Program-made: the position numbers and the translations under genes | Notes under the pieces: generated by a model | The model's input: the letters and a program-made list of their open reading frames with translations, nothing else | What the model was told of the DNA's origin: nothing | Databases searched by the model: none | Shown here: positions 1 to 8,574 of the stretch, one piece after another | How positions within the stretch are numbered: position 1 is the stretch's first letter | Layout of the letters: the number at the start of each line of letters is the position of its first letter | From: Nitrosomonas supralitoralis | GTDB lineage: Bacteria > Pseudomonadota > Gammaproteobacteria > Burkholderiales > Nitrosomonadaceae | Length of the DNA: 64,000 nucleotides | Direction: 5' to 3' | NCBI RefSeq assembly: GCF_003011925.2 | Contig: NZ_PXXU01000016.1 | Location: 1 to 64,000, forward strand

Positions 1-210
1 AGCCTGCACATCTAAACTCTTAACGTTCAATTTAGATAACAGTGCTTTTCTTAATGACCGATTTGCAATAACTACCACCGCTTCATTATTTTGCAACCCT
101 TCGAGGAGGTAATTTGTAAGTTTTTCTGCCTGAGAATCATCATTCTCACAAACATTAACGATATGGCTGCCATTATAGTTTGTTAGTTGCCAAGTCTTAT
201 TGATTTCCAT
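1..210 (-). CDS. MEDS-domain protein, 5' part only (runs off window)
   Basis: An open frame of 70 codons starts at ATG 210-208 and is still open at base 1, so only the N-terminus is visible. The translation has the pattern of the MEDS (DcmR sensory) domain: a short beta start, a His (NGSHIVNV), then a helix with LTNYLLEGLQNNEAVVVIAN. MEDS domains are known as putative sensors of methanogens and methylotrophs, often fused to helix-turn-helix or histidine-kinase domains. Here there is no DNA-binding domain before MEDS, so what follows it off-window decides the function. It lies in the AT-rich integrated element. A second MEDS protein, with a MerR-type N-terminus, is at 29385-30167. Confidence 0.6.
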   Translation of the reverse strand, partial: MEINKTWQLTNYNGSHIVNVCENDDSQAEKLTNYLLEGLQNNEAVVVIANRSLRKALLSKLNVKSLDVQA

Positions 211-416
211 TGTTATGTAATAAAGAATATAAAAGGATACTATAGTACAAAATCTTAAGTAAGTGAATATGAGGTAGGTGAAAATCTTATTAGGAGGAAT
301 TTCTTCTCAATATTATACATAACATCTATTAGTTCACTTATATGCCCTTCTATGATTGACTTCCAGTTTCTGCAAGATTATCAAAATATTTGCTAAGATG
401 GCTTGAACTAGATTGA

Positions 417-668
417 TCAATCATTATTATCGGTATTGGAAGTGGTTCTATTACTCGTATTTGAAACGCTTTTAGTACTGCCCGGACTAGGCTGAACATC
501 TTTGCTGACTGCCACTCGGGTTTCTTCGGAATCGAATACGTAATCAGTTCCATTAATATGTGAAACCTTACCACTCTTACTAACAATTTCTCTTTCCTTC
601 ACATTACCAATAGAAGTAAAACTTTTCTTGACATATTTTTCTTGTGTGCTTTTATGAGCGTTAGACAT
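417..668 (-). CDS. Small hypothetical protein, 83 aa
   Basis: ATG at 668, stop at 417. The protein is hydrophilic, with a basic N-terminal half and a Ser/Thr/Asn-rich tail. It has no signal peptide, no membrane segment and no family I recognise. No clear Shine-Dalgarno sequence precedes the start. It is divergent from the 1025 gene. A shadow frame at 350-586 overlaps it and looks less protein-like. Coding status is uncertain. Confidence 0.4.
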   Translation of the reverse strand: MSNAHKSTQEKYVKKSFTSIGNVKEREIVSKSGKVSHINGTDYVFDSEETRVAVSKDVQPSPGSTKSVSNTSNRTTSNTDNND

Positions 669-1024
669 TTTTATTATACTAATTATAAAGTTAAGGATTA
701 TTCTTAAAGCTAAACTTTAATTTACCTATTAAAATTCTAATTGTATGTGCGGAATCGTACATACTAAACATAATTATGTTGCGATCGACATGGAGAACTC
801 ATCGACCAGGCAATGTATCCATCTCGCACGGATTTATAGCTGAATCCTAATATACGAGAATTGAGACTGCATATAAGCTCGTTTTTCTGCATTTATTACT
901 TCCAATTCTCTTGTGAAATGAGTTTCAAATTTACTTAGATTTGCTCAGTGTACTTAAACGCACAGACCGAGAAATCATTCTTGTAGCATTATTTAATTTC
1001 TTTTAACTTATAAGGATTTTAATC
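669..1024. other. Intergenic stretch, AT-rich, no gene seen
   Basis: About 355 bases between divergent small genes. No frame of useful length or recognisable RNA was found. It presumably carries the promoters for both neighbours. An AAGGA at 1011-1015 lies about 9 bases before the ATG at 1025 and fits a ribosome-binding site for that gene. Confidence 0.5.
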
Positions 1025-1297
1025 ATGTTGAAAGTGTTAATTGCAATATTTATTAGTGGGTTTTTATTTGTTAGCGGTTCTACATTTGCTGGGGATTACT
1101 CTCAAACGCAGAACAAAGTTGATGACAAGATGAATTCTCCTCAGAAAGCTGAATCTGACAAAAAGAATGCTGATGCTGATAGGAACAAACAGAATAATAT
1201 GAAGAAAGAAGATGAAAGGATGAACAAGGAAAGGATGAACAAGGATAGGATGAATAATATGGAAATGGATAATCAACGTAGAAATGAATCTCAATAA
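1025..1297 (+). CDS. Small secreted Asn/Lys/Met-rich protein
   Basis: Residues 1-22 form a classic signal peptide (MLKVLIAIFISGFLF core, cleavage near TFA-GD). The mature part is about 68 residues of low-complexity charged sequence, with a repeated unit of the type MNKERMNKDRMNN near the C-terminus. There are no cysteines and no catalytic motif. AAGGA about 9 bases upstream supports the start. It is probably a periplasmic or secreted disordered protein. Methionine-rich repeats can bind Cu(I), but that is speculation here. It is followed by a strong GC hairpin at 1305-1326. Confidence 0.6.
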   Translation: MLKVLIAIFISGFLFVSGSTFAGDYSQTQNKVDDKMNSPQKAESDKKNADADRNKQNNMKKEDERMNKERMNKDRMNNMEMDNQRRNESQ

Positions 1298-1304
1298 TAT
1301 TTTT

Positions 1305-1326
1305 ACAGCCCGCTTCGGCGGGCTGT
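1305..1326 (+). terminator. GC-rich hairpin without a 3' U-tract
   Basis: A perfect 9-bp stem (ACAGCCCGC / GCGGGCTGT) closes a TTCG tetraloop 7 bases after the stop codon of the small secreted protein. The T-run lies 5' of the stem, not 3', so it is a poor intrinsic terminator on the plus strand and none on the minus strand. It may protect a transcript 3' end. Confidence 0.5.
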
Positions 1327-1708
1327 AAGGATTCAACTTTTAATAGATCTAGACTCTGATTGATCCTGAATTGATTCATCTTAATAAACTTTTTTAAAAA
1401 ATTTATGATTTTATTTTAGTTTCTATTATTAGGCATGGTTCACTATTCTGGAGTTGGTAACGAACCTACATTTTGTAAGTCGAAACACTTTTTCACGTAT
1501 TTTTTATAGGCATTATTAGTTGCTCTAATTGCAAGGATATAACTTTCAATCACGAGCATTAATTACCTTTAAGGCTAATAAACTGTGAGCAGAAAGGTAT
1601 TGTTACAAAATGATAAAAGATAGAAACAGATATTAGAAAGATACAATCAGTGTAAGTATGCCAAAAAAAATGGTCAACTTAGGCTCATACATTTTAAGTT
1701 TTAATTAA
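1327..1708. other. Intergenic stretch, no gene seen
   Basis: About 380 AT-rich bases between the hairpin and the next small gene. I see no frame, repeat or RNA structure I can support. The ATG at 1709 has no obvious Shine-Dalgarno sequence. Confidence 0.45.
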
Positions 1709-2044
1709 ATGAATGATTCACGATCAAAAATTCTTTATCGAGATTTACAAGAAGTCAGAAAATTATGGAATGAATGGGATCCAATAGGCGTTTGTACTCC
1801 AAATAATGAAGATGAATATGATTCCTACCTAGAGAGCACTCTACTATTACTCAAACAAGAAGCCACAACTGCGGAGATCGAAGACTATCTTATTTTTGTT
1901 ATTAAAGATCAAATGGGATTTGATGATTACAGTATAAATAAAAGCAATCCAAATATTTTTGCACATAAACTGCATGACTGGTATCAAAATTTAAAAAAAG
2001 AAGATCAAACTTACAACTTGTTAAGTAGCTTTAAAAAATTGTAA
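1709..2044 (+). CDS. Hypothetical protein, 111 aa, paralogue of the 4282 gene
   Basis: An acidic cytoplasmic protein with the conserved stretch LYRDLQEVRKLWNEWDPIGV, then an acidic EDEYDSYL segment and a C-terminal KDQMGFDDYSINKSNP block. I do not recognise the family. A second copy lies at 4282-4608 with near-identical core, so the gene was duplicated inside the element. This copy is the intact one: it has seven A's at 1993-1999 and ends ...SFKKL, whereas the other copy has eight A's and is frameshifted. Conservation of the reading frame between diverged copies supports real coding. No signal peptide or membrane segment is seen. A small immunity-like or antitoxin-like role is possible, but nothing shows it. 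Confidence 0.65.
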   Translation: MNDSRSKILYRDLQEVRKLWNEWDPIGVCTPNNEDEYDSYLESTLLLLKQEATTAEIEDYLIFVIKDQMGFDDYSINKSNPNIFAHKLHDWYQNLKKEDQTYNLLSSFKKL

Positions 2045-2110
2045 GTTTCTGAATCGAATTTGATCAAAAATCTTAAGTTATTCTCAAGTATTTGAGTCAG
2101 TTAAAAATTC
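1709..2110 (+). repeat. Direct repeat unit A (gene plus 3' flank), partner at 4282-4700
   Basis: The similarity to 4282-4700 covers the whole coding region and continues past the stop (GTAAGTTTCTGAATCGAATT is identical in both), then fades. The copies are in the same orientation about 2.6 kb apart, which makes the DNA between them prone to deletion or amplification by recombination. Confidence 0.7.
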
Positions 2111-2548
2111 TATAAAGCATTTAGATATAAGAAATAATATTAGTCACCAGTCAATTCAAAAATTACCAGACGAAATACTGAAATTTTCTTAAGCCCTATT
2201 ACTCTGAGAAAATGCAACCCTGGTCCGTCTCAACTGAGTCAATAAAGCTACAAATCTAGGAGAAGAATTAATTCAGTCTCTATATGTACCAATAAAATCA
2301 AAAAATAAACCTTACATTAATAATCACTAATCCTTGTTCTAGTGGATCGATAAGTAATTATATTTGTTCTCAAATAAAATTAAAATAATCCTCATAAAAT
2401 CACATTTAATTTATTCCTTAGAAAAATCAATCATATAGACTTTCTTTACCATTAAAAACCATTCCAGAAACATTCTAAGTTAGCAATCGCAAATACATTT
2501 CCGCAGCAGATAATCAAGATAAGTCTTAGGTTCAAAAAGGAGGATTTT
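2111..2548. other. AT-rich stretch, no gene seen
   Basis: About 440 bases without a supportable frame in either strand. It may be decayed sequence downstream of the first repeat copy. The last bases hold the ribosome-binding site of the next small frame. Confidence 0.4.
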
Positions 2549-2674
2549 ATGGTAATCCGAGAGAAAATCTATGAGTTCGATTTTACTGATTCTAATTCTT
2601 ATTTTGATAACTCAGCACTTAGCTTTGAAATACCACCACTTGAAGTACACGCAGAAGAAGTTTTATTTCATTAG
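2549..2674 (+). CDS. Short ORF, 41 aa, with strong ribosome-binding site
   Basis: ATG at 2549 is preceded by AAAAAGGAGG with 5-6 bases spacing, the best Shine-Dalgarno in this part of the window. The product begins MVIREKIYEFDFTDSNSYF and stops at TAG 2672-2674. Inserting one T in the run at 2660-2664 would extend it as VFISLDGKYHIEE to a stop at about 2690. The visible stop could therefore be a frameshift in a slightly longer (about 54 aa) gene. No family is recognised. Confidence 0.4.
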   Translation: MVIREKIYEFDFTDSNSYFDNSALSFEIPPLEVHAEEVLFH

Positions 2675-2789
2675 ATGGTAAATATCATATTGAAGAGTAG
2701 TAGATATATTTAACAAAGTATTAAGAATATTTATCAAAGTTATGGAGATGAATACTACTTATTTACATTTTTTTTAGGGGGAAGCTAAT

Positions 2790-2957
2790 ATGGGAAATAA
2801 AAGAGAACTTAATGATAAAGAGAAAATGTTTGTAGAAAAAAATGATTTAGAATCAGCCTTTCTGATGAATGGATCGAAGAATTTTATGCCTTCGGGATTT
2901 CCGCAAAATAAAAATTATTCACATAGTAATTTCTCTAAAATAAAACATATTAGCTAA
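2790..2957 (+). CDS. Short ORF, 55 aa, hydrophilic
   Basis: ATG at 2790 with AGGGGGAAG about 4-6 bases upstream, a good ribosome-binding site. The product (MGNKRELNDKEKMFVEKND...) is charged at the N-terminus and Asn/Ser-rich after that, ending KIKHIS. There is no membrane segment or signal peptide. No family is recognised. It follows the 2549 ORF by 115 bases and precedes a good terminator at 3103. Confidence 0.35.
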   Translation: MGNKRELNDKEKMFVEKNDLESAFLMNGSKNFMPSGFPQNKNYSHSNFSKIKHIS

Positions 2958-3406
2958 TCTTACGGAAAATATCAGTCTTTTATAAAATACATTCCTTCAT
3001 AAGAAGCTACGATGAGGACAGGATTCAAGAAAATGAATCCTCTTCTAAAGCATCTAACAAAAAACTTCACTAATCATCATAAGAATATAAACAACATAAT
3101 ATCCTGCTTCGGCGGGTTTTTATTTCTAGCAGTTAATGAAGGCCGTACAGAGGCATAAAGATTTATGTCCGTTTTTGCACATAAGCAAAATTATGAATTC
3201 CTAATTCATAAAAAGGATACATATCATGCAATGTAGGAATTGGTTTCTATAAACCTTCACACAAGAAAATCTTTCAACTCAATAAAATTTAATAAATAAA
3301 TTTAAGGCATCAAATCAATGTTATCTATCGCACAGATAGTACTTAAATATACGAGGATGATTCCTGAGTACTTTTCGTACAATTGTAATTATGGAGATAT
3401 GCTTAA
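2958..3406. other. Intergenic stretch with one terminator
   Basis: About 450 bases. The clear item is the hairpin terminator at 3103-3122. A weak frame ending ...QENESSSKASNKKLH near 3075 has no start I can support. The segment after the terminator holds the upstream region of the 3407 gene. Confidence 0.4.
3103..3122 (+). terminator. Rho-independent terminator
   Basis: Stem CCTGC / GCGGG (one G-T pair) around a TTCG loop, followed at once by TTTTTATTT. It ends the transcript of the small ORFs at 2549 and 2790. Confidence 0.7.
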
Positions 3407-3772
3407 ATGAATATATTTAATTTGTTGTTAATAATAACTGCAGGCTTATTCTTTTCATTACCCTTAATGTCTGCTGAAGAAAAAGATCCCGATTTCCAAA
3501 CGGAAAAAAATAGAGAAATAGGAAATGTAAAAGAAAGATTACAGATAATAGAAGGGCGACTAAATTGTATGAAAAAATCTAACGATTTTGAATCTTTGAA
3601 AACTTGTAATCAAGGTGCTGTCAAAAAAATGGATGCTTTAGAAGCTAAAATTAATGCTCAAGAGCGTAATAAAATACAAGCTGATAACAAAAACAAGCAA
3701 CCCGAAAACAAAGCACCCGCTAATAAACAACAAGATAACAAAAAACTCGATTCTAATATTAAGCCTAACTAG
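3407..3772 (+). CDS. Small exported coiled-coil protein, 121 aa
   Basis: Residues 1-23 form a signal peptide (LLLIITAGLFFSLPLMSA-EE). Residues about 35-85 are heptad-like and charged, with two cysteines (near residues 54 and 67) that could form a disulfide. The C-terminal 40 residues are a Lys/Asn/Gln/Pro-rich low-complexity tail. I do not recognise a named family. It is expected in the periplasm. GGAGAT lies about 10 bases before the ATG. A strong symmetrical terminator follows at 3793-3826. Confidence 0.65.
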   Translation: MNIFNLLLIITAGLFFSLPLMSAEEKDPDFQTEKNREIGNVKERLQIIEGRLNCMKKSNDFESLKTCNQGAVKKMDALEAKINAQERNKIQADNKNKQPENKAPANKQQDNKKLDSNIKPN

Positions 3773-3792
3773 TTTATAGCAAGAAAATCTTA

Positions 3793-3826
3793 GGAAAAAT
3801 TCCAGCTCTTATGCTGGAATTTTTCC
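3793..3826 (+). terminator. Strong hairpin terminator
   Basis: A perfect 14-bp inverted repeat, GGAAAAATTCCAGC / GCTGGAATTTTTCC, with a 6-base loop. The T-run is inside the 3' arm, so it can act in both directions. Confidence 0.75.
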
Positions 3827-3881
3827 AATTAGTATGTTTCTAAATTGAGTAATTCATTGTTAAAAATTATAAGGATAAGAT

Positions 3882-4106
3882 ATGAACGAAGGGTTCGAGA
3901 CCTCTGAGTGGCCACAAATTTTGGATATCTCATCGAGAGATCGATACACTAAAAAGCACGGAGGCATAATATGGAAAATTACAAATGTGGATTTCAAAAA
4001 TAACCGCATATGCTTAGAGTCCTTGAGTACCGAGGAACGTAACGAAATAGAGGAATGGACTGGCACGGCTCAAGAATTTCAGGAAATATTTTCTCAGATT
4101 GAATGA
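3882..4106 (+). CDS. Hypothetical protein, 74 aa
   Basis: ATG at 3882 with AAGGATAAG about 6 bases upstream. It is an acidic cytoplasmic protein with a Trp-rich start (SEWPQILDISSRDRY) and an amphipathic C-terminus (EEWTGTAQEFQEIFSQIE). There is no signal or membrane segment and no family I recognise. It stands alone between a terminator and the second repeat copy. The good ribosome-binding site and sensible composition favour real coding. Confidence 0.55.
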   Translation: MNEGFETSEWPQILDISSRDRYTKKHGGIIWKITNVDFKNNRICLESLSTEERNEIEEWTGTAQEFQEIFSQIE

Positions 4107-4281
4107 GAAATATTCGATCTTCCCTGCAAATTCTAATGTTATTTAGAATAGATAAATGTTGATTACATTACTTGCAAATAAAATGAAAATTCCACTGTTA
4201 AAATCAAATAACAAGAATACCCTGAGCAATCCAAATCTTGTGGTTTTTAGGATATAACCAATCTCTTTAATATCCAATTAT

Positions 4282-4608
4282 ATGCATAATTCCCGAACAA
4301 AAATTCTTTATCGAGATTTACAAGAAGTAAGGGAATTATGGAACGAATGGGATCCTATTGGCGTTTGTGCTCCTGAGAATGAAATTGAAGATGAATATGA
4401 TTACTATCTCGAGGAAACTCTACAAATGCCAAAGCAAGAATTAACAATTGCAGAGATCGAAAATTACCTTATTTTTGTTATTAAAGATCAAATGGGATTT
4501 GATGATTACAGTATAAATAAAAGCAATCCAAATGTCTTTGCAAATAAACTGCATGACTGGTATGAAAATTTAAAAAAAAGAAGATCAAACTTACGACTTG
4601 TTATGTAA
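4282..4608 (+). CDS. Frameshifted paralogue of the 1709 gene, 108 aa
   Basis: The first ~95 residues match the 1709 protein closely (LYRDLQEVRELWNEWDPIGV; KDQMGFDDYSINKSNP). The C-terminus then diverges as KKRRSNLRLVM because the A-run at 4572-4579 has eight A's instead of the seven in the other copy. Removing one A restores KKEDQTYDLLCNLKKM and a TAA at 4622-4624, at the position where the other copy stops. The shift is therefore recent, or is a programmed slip, or is a sequencing error in a homopolymer. No function is known for either copy. Confidence 0.6.
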   Translation: MHNSRTKILYRDLQEVRELWNEWDPIGVCAPENEIEDEYDYYLEETLQMPKQELTIAEIENYLIFVIKDQMGFDDYSINKSNPNVFANKLHDWYENLKKRRSNLRLVM

Positions 4609-4700
4609 CTTAAAAAAAATGTAAGTTTCTGAATCGAATTGGGTTGAATCGCATAAGTTATTCTCCAGGAATTGAGCCCAACAAAATCTATAAAGATAAA
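4282..4700 (+). repeat. Direct repeat unit B, partner of 1709-2110
   Basis: Second copy of the duplicated segment in the same orientation. It contains the frameshifted gene and about 80 bases of 3' flank that still match the first copy in patches. Confidence 0.7.
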
Positions 4701-4886
4701 ATCGAGAATTCGAATTGTCATCCAGACGCCCTATTGATTATTTGACTAATACATTTCATTTTGATGTTATTCATAAATCCCAGATGATCGCATTAAACAT
4801 TTAATTGGATGCATGACAATTATCTGAGAAGCTTAGTGAAACAATTTTGGCGACATTTGTAAAAAAATTTATTATCTTAAGTAACT

Positions 4887-5942
4887 ATGACTAATGAAAA
4901 CAAAGTTATAAGGGTTATCTATATTATTATCCTTTCGATAACGTTCCTAGTTCTTATTTCACCCTTTTTTATGCCACTAATTTTTGCGGGAACGATTGCT
5001 TTGACACTTTATCCTGTGCAACTGAAATTAGAGTCAAAAGGCATGAAACGAGATAATGTATCTGCATTACTTACCATTCTTTTTACAACCTTTATTTCTA
5101 TCCCTCTTTTCTTTTTTATTATCAAAGGTACAAATGCTCTTACCACTCAGCTTGAGAAGATGTCATTTAATGAAAAATTAAAAGACCAGGGTATTCAAGA
5201 ACTAGTTTTGGATATGCGTCACGATATTGTTTCTGCAATCCAAGAGTTTTCTTCGAATTATGATATTTTGGAATTCTTAAATGAGAAAACAATAAATCAT
5301 TATCTAGACGTTGTGAATAATTTTCTGCTGGATTTTTTTCGGGAAATTGCGACTAGCCTCCCAACATTGATCGTGCTTCTTATAATTATGATTCTTTGTA
5401 CCTATTCATTTCTCAGCAACGCTGACCACATTAAGAATTTTTTTCAGAAAATTTCAGGTTTTTCTGAAGTTCGTATGGAAGAACTAACTAATATTTTTAT
5501 AAAGGATTCCAGACAGGTTTATCTTTCCAACATTGTGACAGGTGGTCTGCAATCACTAATGGTTGCTACGGGGGTGAGTTTGCTGCATATGGGGGATTTC
5601 TTCGTGGTTTTCTTTGTTACGTTGATTTTATCTTTCATTCCAGTGGTTGGTGCAGCGCCTGTTGCTTTTACCTTTGCGATATTGGCTTTTTTTAAAGACA
5701 GCGCTACCGTTGCAATTATATTAGGCGTATTGGGAATTTTAACAGGCGTGGTTGATAATATTCTTAGATCTTGGATCGCCACTTTTGGTGAAAGTAAAAT
5801 TCCACCAATTGTTGCTTTTGTCTGTGTGATTGGAGGTGCTCTATTGTTTGGATTTCCTGGGCTCTTTTTAGGATTGTTCGTTGGATCCTTTGCCTTTGAT
5901 ACATTACCTATATTCTGGGAAGAATTAAACACTAAGAAATGA
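4887..5942 (+). CDS. AI-2E family transporter (PerM/YdiK type)
   Basis: A 351-residue integral membrane protein of the AI-2E transporter superfamily (UPF0118). Two helices occupy about residues 8-45, one about 55-80, a soluble helical segment with charged residues about 85-150, then five helices from about 155 to the end. The family signature region near the C-terminus is present (FIPVVGAAPVAFTFAILAFF, then GALLFGFPGLFLGLFVG). Length is normal for the family (about 340-370). Members export autoinducer-2 or act as ion antiporters; which of these this one does cannot be read from sequence. It is the only full-size non-recombinase gene in the visible part of the element. The start lacks a strong ribosome-binding site. 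Confidence 0.85.
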   Translation: MTNENKVIRVIYIIILSITFLVLISPFFMPLIFAGTIALTLYPVQLKLESKGMKRDNVSALLTILFTTFISIPLFFFIIKGTNALTTQLEKMSFNEKLKDQGIQELVLDMRHDIVSAIQEFSSNYDILEFLNEKTINHYLDVVNNFLLDFFREIATSLPTLIVLLIIMILCTYSFLSNADHIKNFFQKISGFSEVRMEELTNIFIKDSRQVYLSNIVTGGLQSLMVATGVSLLHMGDFFVVFFVTLILSFIPVVGAAPVAFTFAILAFFKDSATVAIILGVLGILTGVVDNILRSWIATFGESKIPPIVAFVCVIGGALLFGFPGLFLGLFVGSFAFDTLPIFWEELNTKK

Positions 5943-6262
5943 CCTTCAGTGTGCTGAGGGGAAATGTAAAGGCATTTGCCCTTGCGACTTTACCTCGTTT
6001 CAAATCTTGCATAATTCTTTGTCAATTGTCCTATTATGCGGTTATTTTTGACTCATCAGTGTAGTGACACTGGTGACTAAGGAACGCAACATATAATCAA
6101 AAAGCGGATTATCTATCTCCTGTAACAAGTTAGCTCTAATTGATCGTTGATAAAGAGTTCTTTTTTTCTCGGATAAAATGAAAACATGTATTATTAATTC
6201 GAATATTATGATGCTATAAATATTTGATTTAATGGCGATACAAATAATTTTAACAATAAAGT
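5943..6262. other. Intergenic stretch with an inverted repeat
   Basis: About 320 bases with no gene. A 10-bp inverted repeat with AGTG loop lies at 6053-6076 (TCATCAGTGT / ACACTGGTGA, one G-T pair). No T-run follows, so its role is unknown. The 3' end runs into the decayed RTX gene, whose N-terminal coding part is missing. Confidence 0.4.
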
Positions 6263-6649
6263 TTGTTATACATTCTTAATGGGAAAAACGGGCTCGATGT
6301 TTTAAATGGGAAAGCGGGTAATAATGTCTTAACCGGTGGATTGGGTAACGAAATTTTTAGATTTACTACAAAAAACCATTTCGACACAATTACTGACTAT
6401 AACGTAGCGAATGATACGATTCAGCTTGAGAATGCTGTGTTTACATAATTAACGAAGGTAGGTATCTTGGCAGCAAGCCAGTGCAGAGTTGGTTACAAGG
6501 CTTTAGATGCTAATGATTTCATTATCCACAACAGATCAACAGGAATTTTATCATACGATAGTGATGGGAATGGTGCTTCTGCTGCAATGCAAATTGCAAC
6601 AATTGGGGTTGGATTGAGTTCGACTAATGCTGATATTGTTGTGATTTAG
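6263..6649 (+). pseudogene. Decayed C-terminal fragment of an RTX / haemolysin-type calcium-binding protein
   Basis: From TTG 6263 the frame reads LNGKNGLDVLNGKAGNNVL, a pair of worn RTX nonapeptides (consensus GGxGxDxLx), then IFRFTTKNHFDTITDY and DTIQLENAVFT. These are the usual end of type I secreted calcium-binding proteins. TAA at 6446-6448 interrupts, but the same frame continues through VGYKALDANDFIIHNRSTG and SSTNADIVVI to TAG 6647-6649. Intact homologues run straight through this point, so it is a nonsense mutation. The N-terminal part is absent. The separate frames 6263-6448 and 6467-6649 should be read as one broken gene. Confidence 0.75.
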
Positions 6650-6811
6650 AATCTGGATTTTATTAATCTTGCTTAGGTCTGATTGATATTTTCTTTATGA
6701 ATCTTGACGCTAAGTCACAAGATGAGTTTTCTTTAAAGAATGTTTCCAATGTATATAAACCTTGTTTACATAAAATGATTTTAGTTATTAAAATTTCACT
6801 ATTATGGTAAT

Positions 6812-8560
6812 TCATAAATTGTACTGCATATATGCACCACCTAATGACCAGTTACCTAAATGAGAAGTATCATCTCCGCACCAAATCTGTCGTTCTTCGC
6901 CTGTAGTATATTTAACTGTAATGTAACGCCTAAACGGCAAAGCAAATCTTAAAAAATCTTTATTTTCAACAAAAGAACTTAAATTTTCATTTCGATAAAA
7001 CTGGTACTTCGCTCTAAAAGAAATTATTTCTTTATCATCTTCGTCATATTCATAAGGATATTTTTCTACTTCTTGAAGAAGTGTTATTTTTTTGATAGTT
7101 TTAACAAGAAGTTGATGGATAGCAGATCTTGTGTAATAGTCATCCTCTTTGTTTTTAGACAAATCTAAAAAATTGTTCATATTTACTGACTCAAAATAGA
7201 TAGTTATATCTTTCTCTTGTTGAATTTTTTGTGCAGAATCTTCAATTAACTTTGAAAGATTCTCACATTCAGATACATATTGATTCATCCTAAGTATTAA
7301 TTCTTTTTTTGCTCGGTCAATTAAATCTTCGTTTTCAATAGTAGTTAAAATACGCTCTATATTCATTTCTCTATTATTTTTCTTTTCTTGAAGAACACGT
7401 TGCTGCTCTTCTAAAGTTGCTAATGGATTTTTTTCACCACTAATCAATGAAGAAAAATTAATTTCCCTAAGATGCTTAAATAAAATATTTTCAAACTCAG
7501 CAAGCTTCCATTCTGGCATCATACAACCAGCACTAACTTGTTTATTCGTGCAGCAAAGACTTTTTCCTCCTTTTGGTGGCATACCTCGATTTTTTAATGT
7601 CATTTTAGAACCACAAGCTCCACAATAAACTAAACCAGTAAATATATTTGAGAATGATTTACCTTTACGTCCTTTATCGGCTTTGTTCCTTTGTACTAAT
7701 GCAGCATTAGCAAGTAAGAAAGTATCTTCTTTAATTATTTGGGGATAATAATTATTTATTGATTCTCCAATATATTTCCTTATGTTATTTTCAGTGGTCA
7801 TTGGCTGAAACTCGCCCAGTACTGATCTATTACAAATAATTTTTTTAATATACGAGCGATGCCAGAATTTACCCCGTCCAAAAACAGGGACATGGGATTC
7901 ATTAAGGTATCTAGCAATACCATATAATCCGCAGGTTGAAATACACATTTCGAATATTAATTTAACGATCTCTACCCTTTTCTTCAAAGGTAAAAATTTC
8001 TTCGATCTTTCATCATAATCAAGCCATGCTGGTCTACAACGGGTTATGGGTTTCTGTTGAGCGGCATTTCTTTTATTTTCCCATGCAGCTTTGAGTCGCT
8101 TGGATTTTATTTCGGATTCTTCATTAGATCGAAACATTATTCCAATGCTTATAAACAAATCGGAAAAATTTGAATTTACAGATTCTTTTGTATAGTGTTT
8201 CTTATCACTTAACGTAACAATCTCAATCCCTGCTTCAAGAATTGAAGAAAATTGATTGAATGCAGTCAATGCACTAGCACGAGAAAGCCTATCGAGATTC
8301 TCAACCAAAAGAACACTTCCAGTTACTACTCGTCCCTCTTTTATTGCTGTAAGAAATGTACCTAAAGCTCCTTCTGTAGCATTCTTACTATGAAGTGCAG
8401 AAATGCCAATATCAGCAAGATCTCTACCTTCAATCGATTCTATTAATTCCCAATTTTTTAACTTAGCATAATTAGCAGATAGCTCTTTCTGTCTCCTAAG
8501 AGAATCCCCTTTAAGCTGTTGTTCTGTTGACATTCTTATATAGGAATATGCTTTTATCAT
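6812..8560 (-). CDS. Large serine recombinase (integrase of the element)
   Basis: A 582-residue site-specific recombinase of the resolvase/invertase superfamily. The N-terminal catalytic domain (about 1-150) has YSYIRMSTEQQ with the nucleophilic Ser at residue 11, and the arginine-rich motif ENLDRLSRA. A recombinase domain follows (about 165-290). A zinc beta-ribbon with CGACGSKM and further cysteines (CC, C) lies about 310-350, and a coiled coil occupies about 385-450. This is the standard architecture of phage and element integrases that make a single directional crossover between attP and attB. The gene starts 30 bases from the comM junction at about 8587-8592, the usual position of such an integrase beside its attachment site. 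Its AT-rich codon use matches the DNA to its left, not the chromosome to its right. It may need a recombination directionality factor for excision, which I could not identify. Confidence 0.9.
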   Translation of the reverse strand: MIKAYSYIRMSTEQQLKGDSLRRQKELSANYAKLKNWELIESIEGRDLADIGISALHSKNATEGALGTFLTAIKEGRVVTGSVLLVENLDRLSRASALTAFNQFSSILEAGIEIVTLSDKKHYTKESVNSNFSDLFISIGIMFRSNEESEIKSKRLKAAWENKRNAAQQKPITRCRPAWLDYDERSKKFLPLKKRVEIVKLIFEMCISTCGLYGIARYLNESHVPVFGRGKFWHRSYIKKIICNRSVLGEFQPMTTENNIRKYIGESINNYYPQIIKEDTFLLANAALVQRNKADKGRKGKSFSNIFTGLVYCGACGSKMTLKNRGMPPKGGKSLCCTNKQVSAGCMMPEWKLAEFENILFKHLREINFSSLISGEKNPLATLEEQQRVLQEKKNNREMNIERILTTIENEDLIDRAKKELILRMNQYVSECENLSKLIEDSAQKIQQEKDITIYFESVNMNNFLDLSKNKEDDYYTRSAIHQLLVKTIKKITLLQEVEKYPYEYDEDDKEIISFRAKYQFYRNENLSSFVENKDFLRFALPFRRYITVKYTTGEERQIWCGDDTSHLGNWSLGGAYMQYNL

Positions 8561-8574
8561 ATTTTTAGCAAAAT

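Noticed and set aside
1305-1326. Strong hairpin as an intrinsic terminator
   Set aside because: Kept as a hairpin only; its T-run is on the wrong side for plus-strand termination.
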